From: DTU018 sp029550685
Lineage (GTDB): Bacteria; Bacillota; Syntrophomonadia; Syntrophomonadales; Syntrophomonadaceae
NCBI GenBank assembly: GCA_035412805.1
Contig: DAONVO010000002.1
Coordinates: forward strand, 1 to 64,000
Length of the DNA stretch: 64,000 bases
Reading direction: 5' to 3'
Of this stretch, positions 39,127-48,836 are shown piece by piece (position 1 is the stretch's first letter; every line of letters starts with the position of its first letter). The notes under the pieces were generated by a model that was not told where the DNA came from, searched no databases, and saw only the letters and a program-made list of their open reading frames with translations. Position numbers and translations under genes: made by a program.

Positions 39127-40437
39127 TTATTCCCCCTTAAATGCAGCTACCAGTCGATCAATATCCTGCCGGCTACGTTTTTCCGTAAAGGCCAGTAACA
39201 TTCCACCCTCTATTTCCAAGCCGCCAATGATTCCCTGTTCTTGCAAACGTCGGTTGATCGATCCCGCATCAGGAGTTTTAACGGCAAATTCACGGAAGAA
39301 GGGCTGATTGTACAACAGCGGGAAACCAGCTTCCTCCAGCCGTTTCTGGGCATATACAGCCAGTTGATGGCAGCGCAGGGCAATTTGTTTCAGTCCACGG
39401 GGACCCATTAAAGTCAGGTAAATAGCTGCTGCCAGAGCGTTTAAAGCCTGATTGGAACATATGTTGGAACCTGCTTTTTCCCGGCGAATATGCTGTTCCC
39501 GGGCCTGCAAAGTCAGTACAAATCCCCGCCTGTCTTCCAGGTCAGTAGTTTGTCCCACAATTCTTCCCGGAATCTTGCGCATCAAGGGCCGGGTAACTGC
39601 CATGAAGCCCAAGTAAGGTCCTCCAAAGCTTAAGGGGTTTCCCAAAGGCTGACCTTCTCCAACAGCTATATCGGCTCCCCAAGCTCCCGGGGGTTTTAGA
39701 ATAGCCAGGGAGAGAGGATCTACAGCCATTATCAGCAATCCCCCTGCTTCGTGGATTAAATCGGCGGCTGCTCCTACCGGTTCCAGATGGCCAAAAAAGT
39801 TGGGGTGCTGTACCACCAGCGCTGCTGCCTGATTTTTCGCCAGGTCGGATACCGCATTTAAGTCCATGATCCCATTGGGACAAGGTACAAACACCGGCTC
39901 AAAATGCCCGGATAGAGCATAAGTTTCCAATACTTGCTTATATTCGGGGTGAACTGTTTCCGGCACCACTACCAGCTTTTTACGGGTATGCACAGCGGCC
40001 AGGGTACAGGCTTCCGCCAGGGCGGTTGCTCCGTCATATAAGGAAGCATTGGAGACATCCATCTCGGTTAGCTGGCATATCATGGTCTGGTATTCAAATA
40101 TTCCCTGCAAAATACCCTGACTGATCTCCGGCTGGTAGGGGGTGTATGAAGTGTAAAATTCTGACCTGAGCAACAATTGCTCCAGAGCTGCCGGTATGTA
40201 ACTGTCATAAGCTCCGGCCCCTAGAAAGCAGGGATGATCGGCAGCAGGAACGTTCCTGGCTGCTAATGCTGTCAGCAGTGACTTTAGCTCTATTTCACTC
40301 ATTTCCGGCGGCAGATCAAGGGGGCGGTCCATTTTCACCTCATCAGGGATATCCTCAAAAAGCTCTTCTATATGCTGTAGCCCCAAGCTTTCCAGCATTT
40401 CCTGAACCACCGCATCAGTGTTGGGAGTAAACCTCAT
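39127..40437 (-). CDS. gcvPA: Glycine dehydrogenase (decarboxylating) subunit 1
   Basis: 436 residues. N-terminal half of the split P protein; begins MRFTPNTDAVVQEMLESLG and contains FLGAGAYDSYIPAALEQLL and ASLYDGATALAEA. It lacks its own PLP Lys and works with subunit 2. Follows gcvH by 14 bases. Confidence 0.96.
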   Translation of the reverse strand: MRFTPNTDAVVQEMLESLGLQHIEELFEDIPDEVKMDRPLDLPPEMSEIELKSLLTALAARNVPAADHPCFLGAGAYDSYIPAALEQLLLRSEFYTSYTPYQPEISQGILQGIFEYQTMICQLTEMDVSNASLYDGATALAEACTLAAVHTRKKLVVVPETVHPEYKQVLETYALSGHFEPVFVPCPNGIMDLNAVSDLAKNQAAALVVQHPNFFGHLEPVGAAADLIHEAGGLLIMAVDPLSLAILKPPGAWGADIAVGEGQPLGNPLSFGGPYLGFMAVTRPLMRKIPGRIVGQTTDLEDRRGFVLTLQAREQHIRREKAGSNICSNQALNALAAAIYLTLMGPRGLKQIALRCHQLAVYAQKRLEEAGFPLLYNQPFFREFAVKTPDAGSINRRLQEQGIIGGLEIEGGMLLAFTEKRSRQDIDRLVAAFKGE

Positions 40438-40451
40438 TGGTCATCGTCCCC

Positions 40452-40847
40452 CTAACCTAATTCTTGTTCCTGTTCGCGGCAGAACTGTTCATACTCTTCG
40501 GGAGTCATAAGCTCCTCCACTTCACTGGGATCATCCATTTCAATTATGGCAATGAACTGTTCATAAGGTTCCTGATTCAGCAGTTCCGGGCTATCTTCCA
40601 GGGACTCATTAATCTCCATAACCTTTCCGCTGACCGGTGTATATACTGAAGCTACCGCTTTCACTGACTCAACCACTGCCACAGCTTCGCCGTTGGCTAC
40701 CTGGGCATCAAGCTCGGGTAATTCCACAAAGACTATGTCACCCAGATGCTCCTGAGCAAAGTCAGTAATACCTAAAATAGCCCTATCTCCTTCTACCTTC
40801 AACCATTCATGTTCATTGGTGTACAGCAAATTAGTTGGCACCTTCAT
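40452..40847 (-). CDS. gcvH: Glycine cleavage system H protein
   Basis: 131 residues. Lipoyl carrier that shuttles the aminomethyl and dihydrolipoyl groups between P, T and L proteins. The lipoylated Lys is in VVESVKAVASVYTPVSG. Acidic C-terminus. Second gene of the operon, 17 bases after gcvT. Confidence 0.96.
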   Translation of the reverse strand: MKVPTNLLYTNEHEWLKVEGDRAILGITDFAQEHLGDIVFVELPELDAQVANGEAVAVVESVKAVASVYTPVSGKVMEINESLEDSPELLNQEPYEQFIAIIEMDDPSEVEELMTPEEYEQFCREQEQELG

Positions 40848-40864
40848 TATTATCCCTCCTAGAT

Positions 40865-41965
40865 TTATTTCTGGGGCCGCTTGTAGAAAGCTCCCCGGGT
40901 GACTCTGGCCGGTATTAACTTGGATCGAATCATTATTTCAATATCTACACCTGGCTCACTCCAGCGGCTCTGCACCAGAGCTAAGCCCATGGGTTTACCC
41001 AAAGTGGGAGCATGGCCCCCGGAGGTAACATAACCTATGTTCTCTCCATTCTTGTATACTTCATAGTGAGAGCGGGGAATACCCTTGCCAATCATCTCGA
41101 ACTCAACCAGGGTACGCATAGGCTGGTTTTCTCGCTGTTTTAGCAAGGCATCCCGGCCGATAAAATCACCGCTGTCCAGCTTAACAAAGGTACTTAAACC
41201 GGCTTCCAGCGGAGTTATATCGGGTCCTAACTCCTGTCCGTACAAGGGCAGTTTGGCTTCAAAACGCAAAGTATCCCGGGCTCCAAGCCCAGCCGGAACT
41301 ATGTTTTCACCACCGGCTTCAATAATTTTTTCCCATAATTCTGCCGCCTGAGCTGCTGGTAGATAAATTTCAAATCCGTCCTCACCGGTGTAACCGGTTC
41401 GTGATACCATGCACTCGATTCCCGCCATTTTCACCTGGGGCTCAAACCAGAAAAATCGAATCTGGGACAAATCTGTATCGCTGATTTTCTGTAGAATTTC
41501 CTGGGCTTTAGGCCCCTGCACCGCTATTTGTGCGTATTGTTCAGAAACATTGGCAACCTGGATGCCCTCCGGCGCATGGCTTAGTATCCACTGGTAATCC
41601 TTGTCTGTATTACTGGCATTAACTACTAGCAGATAATGTTGTTCCGAAAAACGGTAAACCAGTAAATCGTCCACCACACCACCGTCAGGGTAGCACATCA
41701 AAGTATACTGAACCTGCTTGTCCTTGAGTTTGGTAACATCATTGGTCATAAGATAGCGGGTAAATTCCTGAGCTTTGGCCCCGGTGATTTCTATTTCTCC
41801 CATGTGGGATACATCAAAAATCCCCGCTTTTCCTCTTACCATATGGTGCTCCTGTATAATACCGGTATACTGAACCGGTAGTTCCCATCCGCCAAAATCA
41901 ATCATTTTGCCTCCATGCCGCTGATGTATCTCATACAGAGGCGTCCGTTTCAGCGAATCGCTCAC
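40865..41965 (-). CDS. gcvT: Aminomethyltransferase (glycine cleavage T protein)
   Basis: 366 residues from the GTG at 41965 with GGAGG 7 bases upstream, giving the family N-terminus (SDSLKRTPLYEIHQRHGGKMIDFGGWELP). The longer frame to 42046 adds 27 residues without support. It transfers the methylene group to tetrahydrofolate. Folate-site motifs IFDVSHMGEIEI and GYTGEDGFEIYLP are intact. First gene of gcvT-H-PA-PB-lpdA-lplA-MBL. No glycine riboswitch was found upstream. Confidence 0.95.
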   Translation of the reverse strand: MSDSLKRTPLYEIHQRHGGKMIDFGGWELPVQYTGIIQEHHMVRGKAGIFDVSHMGEIEITGAKAQEFTRYLMTNDVTKLKDKQVQYTLMCYPDGGVVDDLLVYRFSEQHYLLVVNASNTDKDYQWILSHAPEGIQVANVSEQYAQIAVQGPKAQEILQKISDTDLSQIRFFWFEPQVKMAGIECMVSRTGYTGEDGFEIYLPAAQAAELWEKIIEAGGENIVPAGLGARDTLRFEAKLPLYGQELGPDITPLEAGLSTFVKLDSGDFIGRDALLKQRENQPMRTLVEFEMIGKGIPRSHYEVYKNGENIGYVTSGGHAPTLGKPMGLALVQSRWSEPGVDIEIMIRSKLIPARVTRGAFYKRPQK

Positions 41966-42096
41966 CAATACTCCTCCCTTCTGATATGGCAAATCTGTTG
42001 CATCCACATTAACAGTATTGAGCCAGCGGCCCTTGACTATCCCCATCTATATCAAGCTGATCAAAGCGATGCAGTTTTATCTTGGTCAAATCACTG

Positions 42097-42570
42097 TTAA
42101 ATCAGCAGTATTGCCGGATCAAGACTATTTCTCTCGATACTGATAATGGCATAGGTTCCCCGGTTTGACAAGCCCCGTGGATAAGTGGGACTGCCTGGAT
42201 TAATCATCCAAATATCATCTATTTTCTGGCAAAAGGGAATATGGGTGTGGCCAAAAACAGCCACCTGGGCTCCAACCTCCTGGGTTCTATAAAACAGTGA
42301 CTGCATCCCCCTTTTTACTCCCCAACGATGTCCGTGAGTCAGGAAAAACTTCCGGCCGGATAATTCTATTACTCTTTCTTTTTCTCCTGCTTCACTGGGA
42401 TCACAATTTCCAACCACGCTGTATACCGGCAAATTCAGCTGTTTGGCCAGAAGCCGCCCATCCTGAATATGATCGCCAGTAAATAGAATTATATCCACAG
42501 CGTGTTTTTTTATAGCCTCCCTGACTTTGCTCACCTGACCGTGGGTGTCTCCGGTCACCGCGATTTTCAG
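42097..42570 (-). CDS. Metallophosphoesterase (YfcE/YsnB family), probable CTG start
   Basis: 157 residues if started at CTG (42570); this codon sits 8 bases after AGGAGG and gives LKIAVTGDTHG, matching the family start MKI.VISDTHG. The next candidate, GTG at 42558, is 20 bases from the site and would cut the first beta strand. Metal ligands: TGDTHG, FTGDHIQDG, VVGNCD, LTHGHRWGV and FGHTHIP. Cyclic-nucleotide or similar phosphodiesterase. It follows rph-rdgB, as ysnB does in Bacillus. Confidence 0.88.
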   Translation of the reverse strand: MKIAVTGDTHGQVSKVREAIKKHAVDIILFTGDHIQDGRLLAKQLNLPVYSVVGNCDPSEAGEKERVIELSGRKFFLTHGHRWGVKRGMQSLFYRTQEVGAQVAVFGHTHIPFCQKIDDIWMINPGSPTYPRGLSNRGTYAIISIERNSLDPAILLI

Positions 42571-42588
42571 CGTTTTCCCCTCCTGATC

Positions 42589-43200
42589 TTATGACCGTCT
42601 TGCAGCCCAGTATTCCTTTAATACCGGTAAGGCTTTGGATAAGGCTGCGCCCCGATGACTAATACGGTTTTTCTCAGCAGCGGACAGCTGGGCATATGTT
42701 TGCTTATACCCATTGGGAATAAACAAAGGGTCATAGCCAAAGCCCCCACTTCCTGCAGGAACCCGGGCAATAGTACCGGAACACTCTCCCCGTACTGTTT
42801 TTACGACACCATGAGCATCACATATAGCTATTACTGATACAAAGCGAGCCGAGCGTTTTTCATCGGGTACGGACTCCATTAATTTTAATAATTTATTATT
42901 ATTCTCTTCATCGCTGGCATGTTCTCCGGCAAATCGAGCAGAATATACCCCGGGCTTGCCCTGCAGAGCATCAACTTCCAGACCTGAATCATCAGCCAGA
43001 CTCAGTATTCCGGTAGCCAGAGCAGTTGCACAGGCTTTCTTAACAGCATTGGCTTCAAAAGTATCCCCATCTTCTTCGACTTCGGGAATAGCATCAACAT
43101 CTTCCAGGGTAAGAATCTCTACCTCCATATCAGCCAACAGTTCCTGCAATTCCCTTTTTTTGTGCTGGTTGCGGGTTGCCAGTAATAGTTGTTTTTTCAT
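42589..43200 (-). CDS. rdgB: XTP/dITP diphosphatase (RdgB/HAM1)
   Basis: 203 residues. House-cleaning pyrophosphatase that removes non-canonical purine NTPs. Starts [18 protein letters not shown]; motifs [22 protein letters not shown] and [14 protein letters not shown] and [15 protein letters not shown]. The start overlaps the rph stop by 4 bases. Confidence 0.95.
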   Translation of the reverse strand: MKKQLLLATRNQHKKRELQELLADMEVEILTLEDVDAIPEVEEDGDTFEANAVKKACATALATGILSLADDSGLEVDALQGKPGVYSARFAGEHASDEENNNKLLKLMESVPDEKRSARFVSVIAICDAHGVVKTVRGECSGTIARVPAGSGGFGYDPLFIPNGYKQTYAQLSAAEKNRISHRGAALSKALPVLKEYWAARRS

Positions 43201-43919
43201 GCTTCCCCCACAACCTGCTGCTGTTGCTCAATAAGCTGCCGAATGCCCTTTTCCGCCAGAGCCAGCAGGGTATCCAGTTCCTGGCGGCTAAAGGTTTGGC
43301 CCTCAGCAGTTCCCTGGATTTCTACAAAGGTTCCCTGACCGGTCATAACCACATTCATATCTACATCAGCGATAGAATCCTCCGCATACTCCAGGTCCAG
43401 TACGGGCTGACCATCCACAATGCCTACACTTACAGCAGCCACAAAGTCTTTAATAGGGAAGGCCTCGATCAACCCTTCCGCCTGGAGTTTCTTAAGAGCT
43501 AAATACAAGGCCACAAAACTGCCGGTAATAGATGCGGTTCTGGTACCTCCATCAGCCTGGATCACATCACAGTCGATCCATATCGTACGTTCTCCCAAAA
43601 GCTGCAGATCTACTACCGCCCGCAAAGCCCTGCCAATAAGCCTTTGAATCTCGGAAGTTCGTCCGCTGACTTTGCCGCGAGCAGCTTCCCGGGCAGTACG
43701 GGTTTCTGTAGAAGACGGCAGCAATGAATATTCAGCTGTTATCCAGCCGCTGCCGGTTCCCTTTAAAAAAGGCGGCACCTTTTCCTCTACCATAGCTGAG
43801 CACAATACCCTGGTATCACCGGCTTCGATCAGAACAGATCCCTGGGGGTATTTTACAAACCCAGCCGTCATTTGCACCGGTCGCATTTCGTCATATTTAC
43901 GATCATTAGGTCTGCCCAT
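43197..43919 (-). CDS. rph: Ribonuclease PH
   Basis: 240 residues. Phosphorolytic 3' tRNA exonuclease. Begins [40 protein letters not shown] and [18 protein letters not shown] are present. First of the rph-rdgB-phosphodiesterase group conserved in Firmicutes. Confidence 0.96.
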   Translation of the reverse strand: MGRPNDRKYDEMRPVQMTAGFVKYPQGSVLIEAGDTRVLCSAMVEEKVPPFLKGTGSGWITAEYSLLPSSTETRTAREAARGKVSGRTSEIQRLIGRALRAVVDLQLLGERTIWIDCDVIQADGGTRTASITGSFVALYLALKKLQAEGLIEAFPIKDFVAAVSVGIVDGQPVLDLEYAEDSIADVDMNVVMTGQGTFVEIQGTAEGQTFSRQELDTLLALAEKGIRQLIEQQQQVVGEA

Positions 43920-43978
43920 AACCTACCTCCACCTATATGTATTTATTTTCAGCACCTTTATCCCAAAAACAAGGCTTA

Positions 43979-44512
43979 TCAGGTCCAACTTTTATATACT
44001 GAATTACCTTGGTTATCTATGGCAACTATACAGGGAAAATCCTTAAACTCCATCTTTAACAAAGCCTCAGGACCCAACTCGGGATAGGCAACAATCTCTA
44101 CGGATGTAATCCTCCGGGACAGGTAAACACCAGCCCCTCCCACTGCAGCCAGGTAAACCGCACCATATTTAATCATGGCATCTTTAACTATCTGACTGCG
44201 GTCACCCTTTCCGATCATAGCCTTCAGCCCTCTGGCAAGTAAAGCCGGGGTATAAACATCCATACGGCTGCTGGTGGTGGGACCGGCTGAGCCGATTATA
44301 CGTCCGGGCGGAGCCGGACAGGGCCCCACATAATAAATAATCTGTCCAGTGATATCGAAGGGCAGCTGGTCACCTGACTCCAGGGCTGCTATCATTTTTT
44401 GGTGGGCAGCATCCCGGGCGGCATATACTGTTCCCTGTACCAGTACTTCGTCCCCGGCCTTAAGTTGCTGCAATATGCTGTTTTCCAGCGGTGCCCTTAG
44501 AATATGGGTCAC
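43979..44512 (-). CDS. Fumarate hydratase class I, beta subunit
   Basis: 177 residues. C-terminal (beta) half of Fe-S dependent fumarase/tartrate dehydratase: GPTTSSRMDVYTPALLARGLKAMIGKG and AVGGAGVYLSRRI. With the alpha subunit it interconverts fumarate and malate. The alpha gene is 20 bases upstream. In a syntroph it would serve an incomplete TCA path (inference). Confidence 0.93.
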   Translation of the reverse strand: MTHILRAPLENSILQQLKAGDEVLVQGTVYAARDAAHQKMIAALESGDQLPFDITGQIIYYVGPCPAPPGRIIGSAGPTTSSRMDVYTPALLARGLKAMIGKGDRSQIVKDAMIKYGAVYLAAVGGAGVYLSRRITSVEIVAYPELGPEALLKMEFKDFPCIVAIDNQGNSVYKSWT

Positions 44513-44531
44513 CTGCTTCCCCTCCTTCTAG

Positions 44532-45374
44532 TTATATCTTCACTACCGCCCGGCGGGTGGAGTGGCAGTTCAGACTTACAGCCACCGGAAGGCTTGCGAT
44601 GTGGGTTGGGTACACTTCCATATTAACTGCCAGGGCAGTAATGTCTCCCCCCAGCCCCTGGGGTCCGATACCTAACTGGTTAATAGCTTGCAGGAGTTCC
44701 GCTTCTTTTTCGGCAATTTTGGGATCGGGATGAGGCCTGTTTATAGGTCGTAACAGCGCCTTTTTGGCAAGAAAACAAGCTTTCTCCAGGTTTCCGCCCA
44801 TCCCCACTCCTACGATAATAGGAGGACAGGGATTAGCATTGGCTATTCTCACTGTTTCAACTACAAACTGACGGGCTCCTGCCCAACCCTCAGCAGGTTT
44901 CAGCATAGCAGTGCGGCTCATATTCTCGCTTCCCGCTCCTTTTGGGAATACGGTAATTACCACTTCTTCCCCGTCAGTTAATTCCAGATGCACAATTGCC
45001 GGGGTATTATCCCCGGTATTTATCCGGTTTAAAGGGTCTTTTACCATGGAGGCCCGGAAATAACCAGCCTTATATCCTTCCCGCACACCTTGATTGATAG
45101 CCTGGTATACATTACCGCCGTCCAAATGTACTTCCTGTCCAAGTTCAATATGTACCGTTACCAGACCAGTATCCTGACATAAAGGCATGCCTTCCTCTTG
45201 AGCCTGACGGGCATTTTCCAAAATAATTTCCAGCAGGCGCCGAGCCCGGGGCACGGTTTCCAGATCCCGAGCTTTCTGCAATCCTTCTAAAACATCAGCT
45301 GGTAACTGAGTATTAGCAGTGATTACCGCCTTGCTAACTGCCTCTTTTATTTTCTCCACATCTACTATGCGCAT
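44532..45374 (-). CDS. Fumarate hydratase class I, alpha subunit
   Basis: 280 residues. Holds the [4Fe-4S] cluster; candidate Cys residues are in [31 protein letters not shown] and [11 protein letters not shown]. Family motif [13 protein letters not shown] is present. Substrate could also be tartrate; fumarate is the usual reaction in this context. Confidence 0.93.
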   Translation of the reverse strand: MRIVDVEKIKEAVSKAVITANTQLPADVLEGLQKARDLETVPRARRLLEIILENARQAQEEGMPLCQDTGLVTVHIELGQEVHLDGGNVYQAINQGVREGYKAGYFRASMVKDPLNRINTGDNTPAIVHLELTDGEEVVITVFPKGAGSENMSRTAMLKPAEGWAGARQFVVETVRIANANPCPPIIVGVGMGGNLEKACFLAKKALLRPINRPHPDPKIAEKEAELLQAINQLGIGPQGLGGDITALAVNMEVYPTHIASLPVAVSLNCHSTRRAVVKI

Positions 45375-45391
45375 AGCTCATTCCGCCTAAT

Positions 45392-46135
45392 TTATATAGT
45401 TATCGCCAAATCAGGGGCGGCCATAATCAGCTTGCCCTGGTATTCCTGTTCAATCTCCCGCTGCAACACAAGTACATCATACTCCGGCCAAAAGTGAGTA
45501 GCCAGCAATACCCCAACACCACCTTCCCGAGCCAGCCTTCCGGCCTCGGTGGTAGTCAAATGGCCTAATTGTTGAGCGAAATCACCTTCCACAGCCATTA
45601 AGGTACATTCACACAGCAGCAGATCCGTCCCTTTTTTGACTTCATCCATTAATGACCAGCTAATGCTGGTATCAGCAGTATATACTAGGGACTGGTTCTG
45701 GTTTTCCACCCTGACCCCAAAAGAAGGCAGGGAATGGTGCACCGGGAAGGGCTGAACCCGCATATTTCCCACCATAAAAGCGCTGTTGGCAGTCAAAGTA
45801 TTGACCTGCAATTCAGGCATGGCGGCAAATTCCTTATAGAGGTGGGCCGGTTCAGCAGGCAGGTAAACAGAAAGCGGCTGCTGCCGGGTTTTTAGGAACA
45901 AAGCAGCCCGGATCATATGCCGGATGGCATACAGATCGACATAGTGATCAGGATGAAAATGACTAATTATGACTGCATCCAGTTGTTCTGCTGGTAACCA
46001 GCGGGTTAGCTGGGCAGCGACGCCATGGCCGCAATCCAGTAGTAAATAAGAACTGTCGCTGGACACCAGATAGCCAGAACAGGCTTCGGCGGCACGGGGA
46101 TAAGGTGTCCAGCATCCTATTGTCCTAAGCAGCAT
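45392..46135 (-). CDS. MBL-fold hydrolase (RNase Z-like)
   Basis: 247 residues from ATG at 46135 (GGAGG about 11 bases upstream); the longer frame would overlap the activase gene. Begins MLLRTIGCWTPYPRAAEACSGYL; zinc motif ISHFHPDHYVDLY and later HSLPSFGVRVEN, YTADTSISW and LLATHFWPEYD. It resembles ribonuclease Z/arylsulfatase-type MBL proteins but lacks the long exosite arm. Substrate unknown. Confidence 0.8.
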   Translation of the reverse strand: MLLRTIGCWTPYPRAAEACSGYLVSSDSSYLLLDCGHGVAAQLTRWLPAEQLDAVIISHFHPDHYVDLYAIRHMIRAALFLKTRQQPLSVYLPAEPAHLYKEFAAMPELQVNTLTANSAFMVGNMRVQPFPVHHSLPSFGVRVENQNQSLVYTADTSISWSLMDEVKKGTDLLLCECTLMAVEGDFAQQLGHLTTTEAGRLAREGGVGVLLATHFWPEYDVLVLQREIEQEYQGKLIMAAPDLAITI

Positions 46136-46139
46136 TAGC

Positions 46140-46889
46140 TTACATTCCTCCAAAAACACAGCATCCAATGGCTCCATTATATTGAGGATCCGGCAGAGCC
46201 AAGACTTCCCGCCCAGTTTCCCGGGCTAGTATAGCTCGCAAGGCTTTATTTAATGCCACTCCACCGGATAGAACTAATAGTTCGCTGTCCAAACGTTTCA
46301 ATAAAGGAGCCAGGCGGTGATAAAGTGCGTAATTAACTCCTGCCGCCAATTGAGGCAGGGAATAACCTTCCACTATACGGGCTACCAGTTCAGTTTCACC
46401 AAAGATGGCACAAGTAGCATTGATCTCAGCGGGATCTTGGTCATAACTAGACAATTCCTCCAGGCTTATATTCAATACCACCGCCATATTTTCCAGATAA
46501 CGGCCAGAACTGGCAGCACAGCGATCATTGGTTAGGAAATCGACTACCTTGCCGGACCGGATTAATATGACTTTAGAGTCCTGGCCGCCAATGTCTATAA
46601 GGGTAAATGATTCCTGCCCACTCTGGAATACTGCTCCCAAGGCATGGGCCTGAATCTCCGGTATCTGCCGGGCCCCGGCAATGGGTACGGCTAACTTGCC
46701 GTAACCGGTAGCAATTACCAGCTCACGGCCCCAGCCGGCTTCTTCCAGATTAATCTGCAGCTGACCGGCTTGAACCCGTCCATATTGACGATAAAAGGTA
46801 ATGGTGTCATGGATTTCCCTGCGGATCACCTTCCCCTGCTCCATCTCCACCAATTTAACCTGGCGGGAGCCCAAATCAATGCCAATCAT
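46140..46889 (-). CDS. 2-hydroxyacyl-CoA dehydratase activator (BadF/HgdC ATPase)
   Basis: 249 residues. ASKHA-type ATPase that carries a bridging [4Fe-4S] cluster and delivers a low-potential electron by ATP hydrolysis. Motifs: IGIDLGSRQVKLV, LIDIGGQDSKVILI, NDRCAASSGRYLE with the cluster Cys, and ATCAIFGETELVARI with the second Cys. Next to a lone dehydratase-type subunit, so the two form an activator/partner pair. Confidence 0.9.
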   Translation of the reverse strand: MIGIDLGSRQVKLVEMEQGKVIRREIHDTITFYRQYGRVQAGQLQINLEEAGWGRELVIATGYGKLAVPIAGARQIPEIQAHALGAVFQSGQESFTLIDIGGQDSKVILIRSGKVVDFLTNDRCAASSGRYLENMAVVLNISLEELSSYDQDPAEINATCAIFGETELVARIVEGYSLPQLAAGVNYALYHRLAPLLKRLDSELLVLSGGVALNKALRAILARETGREVLALPDPQYNGAIGCCVFGGM

Positions 46890-46902
46890 CAGCAGCCCTC
46901 CG

Positions 46903-47877
46903 CTATTTCAGCATATTGATAAACGCTTCCAGGCGCAGACGACTGCGGGCGTCTACCTTGCCTGGCTTATCACCTTCCAAAGTGAGAAAGGGCAATTTCA
47001 GCCTTTGCCGGTAAATCAAATCCTCTATCTGACGATAGCAAAAAGTCTGGGTATAGTGAATAACTCCCTGCACTTGCCGCTTTTGTATCTGCTCCTCCAA
47101 ATCAGCTAACCTGGCAAAGGCTCCATAAGGATAAGTATAGCGCATATACTGCTCGACAATATCATTGGTGAGGTATGGCATAGAGAACTGGCGCTGCACT
47201 TCATTAAAAACTACCCGGGCACCTAGGGTTTCCAGCACTTGATAAAGATCGGTAAAAATAGGCGGTACCCCGATATAAGCCAGGCGCACCTGATCTGTAG
47301 CCGGCGGCCGCTGCCTGGCCTGGCTGATGAGCCTTTCCATTTCCCCTGCAAAACGGTCCGGGTCTCCTTCAAAATCACTGGTTGATACCAGCTTAATATG
47401 GTTTTCAAACCCGGTAACCTGGTTATCTTTCCAAGTCATTTCATCCCAGGTCCAGCATAAGCGACGCACCTCATCCAACCGTTGCTTTTCCTTCTGCACC
47501 CGGGCTTCACTGACCCCAAATTGATCCATTAATTTATGAAGGTTCATCCGCAATGCTTGCGGGTCGCGGTCATAGGGAAAGGCAAAGGGAATCATCTTAA
47601 TTCCCTGCAATTCCAAGGTTTCCATAAGAGCCTGGGTATTGGAGCAGTCCCCCTGCATAACGGCTATAACTGCTTCCAGCTCAGTGGTCAAGGCCGCGGT
47701 ATACAGTCCTTTAATCCATCCGCAGGTAGTGCGAGGATAACCGGCTTCTTCAGCTTGATCCACCATATCCTGGGGGTGATCAGAACCGATAAATAAATTA
47801 TTCAAATCCACTGGCTCTTTTCCTGCCGCCAGCAATACTTCCACCGGTATAGTGGTGGTAAATCCAACTCTCCCCAT
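46903..47877 (-). CDS. 2-hydroxyacyl-CoA dehydratase D-component family protein
   Basis: 324 residues, shorter than the usual ~370-430. Family signature Cys residues appear in YPRTTCGWIKGLY, MQGDCSNTQALME and YTQTFCYRQIEDL, three ligands typical of the [4Fe-4S] cluster. The usual second subunit is not encoded nearby, so this is a single-subunit type (like the proteins of unknown function often found alone with an activase). Substrate unknown. Confidence 0.85.
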   Translation of the reverse strand: MGRVGFTTTIPVEVLLAAGKEPVDLNNLFIGSDHPQDMVDQAEEAGYPRTTCGWIKGLYTAALTTELEAVIAVMQGDCSNTQALMETLELQGIKMIPFAFPYDRDPQALRMNLHKLMDQFGVSEARVQKEKQRLDEVRRLCWTWDEMTWKDNQVTGFENHIKLVSTSDFEGDPDRFAGEMERLISQARQRPPATDQVRLAYIGVPPIFTDLYQVLETLGARVVFNEVQRQFSMPYLTNDIVEQYMRYTYPYGAFARLADLEEQIQKRQVQGVIHYTQTFCYRQIEDLIYRQRLKLPFLTLEGDKPGKVDARSRLRLEAFINMLK

Positions 47878-47907
47878 GCTAGTTGCAACTCCTTAAATAA
47901 CTAAACC

Positions 47908-48708
47908 TCAATCGAGAAAAACCTGTTCCACCTTCTGAATGACATCACCAATTAACAACTTCCCCACGGTGAAAAAGGATTCCTGGTTGCCACTGACATA
48001 AAACTGCCGCTGTGGCTGCTCATTGGTTTGCCGGGCTAAATTCTGGCTCCGCAGAACCTGTTTCAGTTCCTCCACTGTAGCATGGGAGGGATCTATCAGA
48101 GTGACTTGGCTACCGGCAAATTCGGCTATTACCGGAGACAAGAAAGGATAATGGGTACAGCCTAAGACCAGAGTATCTATACCTTGATCCATTAGAGGGC
48201 CAATATATTCATGCACCGCTTGCCGGGTATCACTGTCATCCAGTTTACCAGACTCAACCAGAGGTACAAATTTAGGGCAGGCGATCTCCACAACGGTGCA
48301 GTCAGGACGCAGAGACTTGATTTCCCGGGTGAAAGTTCCACTGTTTACCGTAGCCTGGGTAGCCACTACGCCAATGCATTGATTTGATGTGGCATCCACC
48401 GCACTGCGCGCTGCTCCTTTTACCACCCCTAACATAGGAATAGGATAATCGTTTATGATATGCTGCAGGGTAACCGATGAATGAGTCCCGCAGGCGACTA
48501 CCACTGCTTTTACCGGAAACTGCCCGAAAAAAGCCATAATACTCCGGGCGTAGGTCATCAGTTGTTCGGGAGTCTTGTTTCCATAGGGTAAATGAGCCGT
48601 ATCACCGAAGTAAATAAAATCTTCATCAGGTAGTTCGGCCAGCAGAGTTTTTATGACAGTCAGGCCTCCCACACCCGAATCTAATACCCCGATGGGTTGT
48701 TTATTCAT
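47908..48708 (-). CDS. murI: Glutamate racemase
   Basis: 266 residues. Makes D-glutamate for peptidoglycan. N-terminus IGVLDSGVGGLTVIKTLL; second catalytic Cys in LVLGCTHYPFLSPVI. The first Cys motif is VVACGTHSS, where most racemases have ACNTAS: Cys is retained, Asn is Gly. It is separated from the lipoprotein gene at 49.3 kb by a repeat copy; in Bacillus racE and gerM are close. Confidence 0.92.
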   Translation of the reverse strand: MNKQPIGVLDSGVGGLTVIKTLLAELPDEDFIYFGDTAHLPYGNKTPEQLMTYARSIMAFFGQFPVKAVVVACGTHSSVTLQHIINDYPIPMLGVVKGAARSAVDATSNQCIGVVATQATVNSGTFTREIKSLRPDCTVVEIACPKFVPLVESGKLDDSDTRQAVHEYIGPLMDQGIDTLVLGCTHYPFLSPVIAEFAGSQVTLIDPSHATVEELKQVLRSQNLARQTNEQPQRQFYVSGNQESFFTVGKLLIGDVIQKVEQVFLD

Positions 48709-48836
48709 TCAACAAACACCTCATTGAATGGGATCGGCAGCCTATTTTACCGTTCCCCAACATACACTAATTAATGTATCACTTTTATAATGGTAATGCC
48801 ATTAATTAACCAAATACATTACATACTCAACCAGTA

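Noticed and set aside
41966..42096. Possible glycine riboswitch upstream of gcvT
   Set aside because: No tandem glycine-aptamer core could be found, and the region is short, with the phosphodiesterase gene directly upstream.
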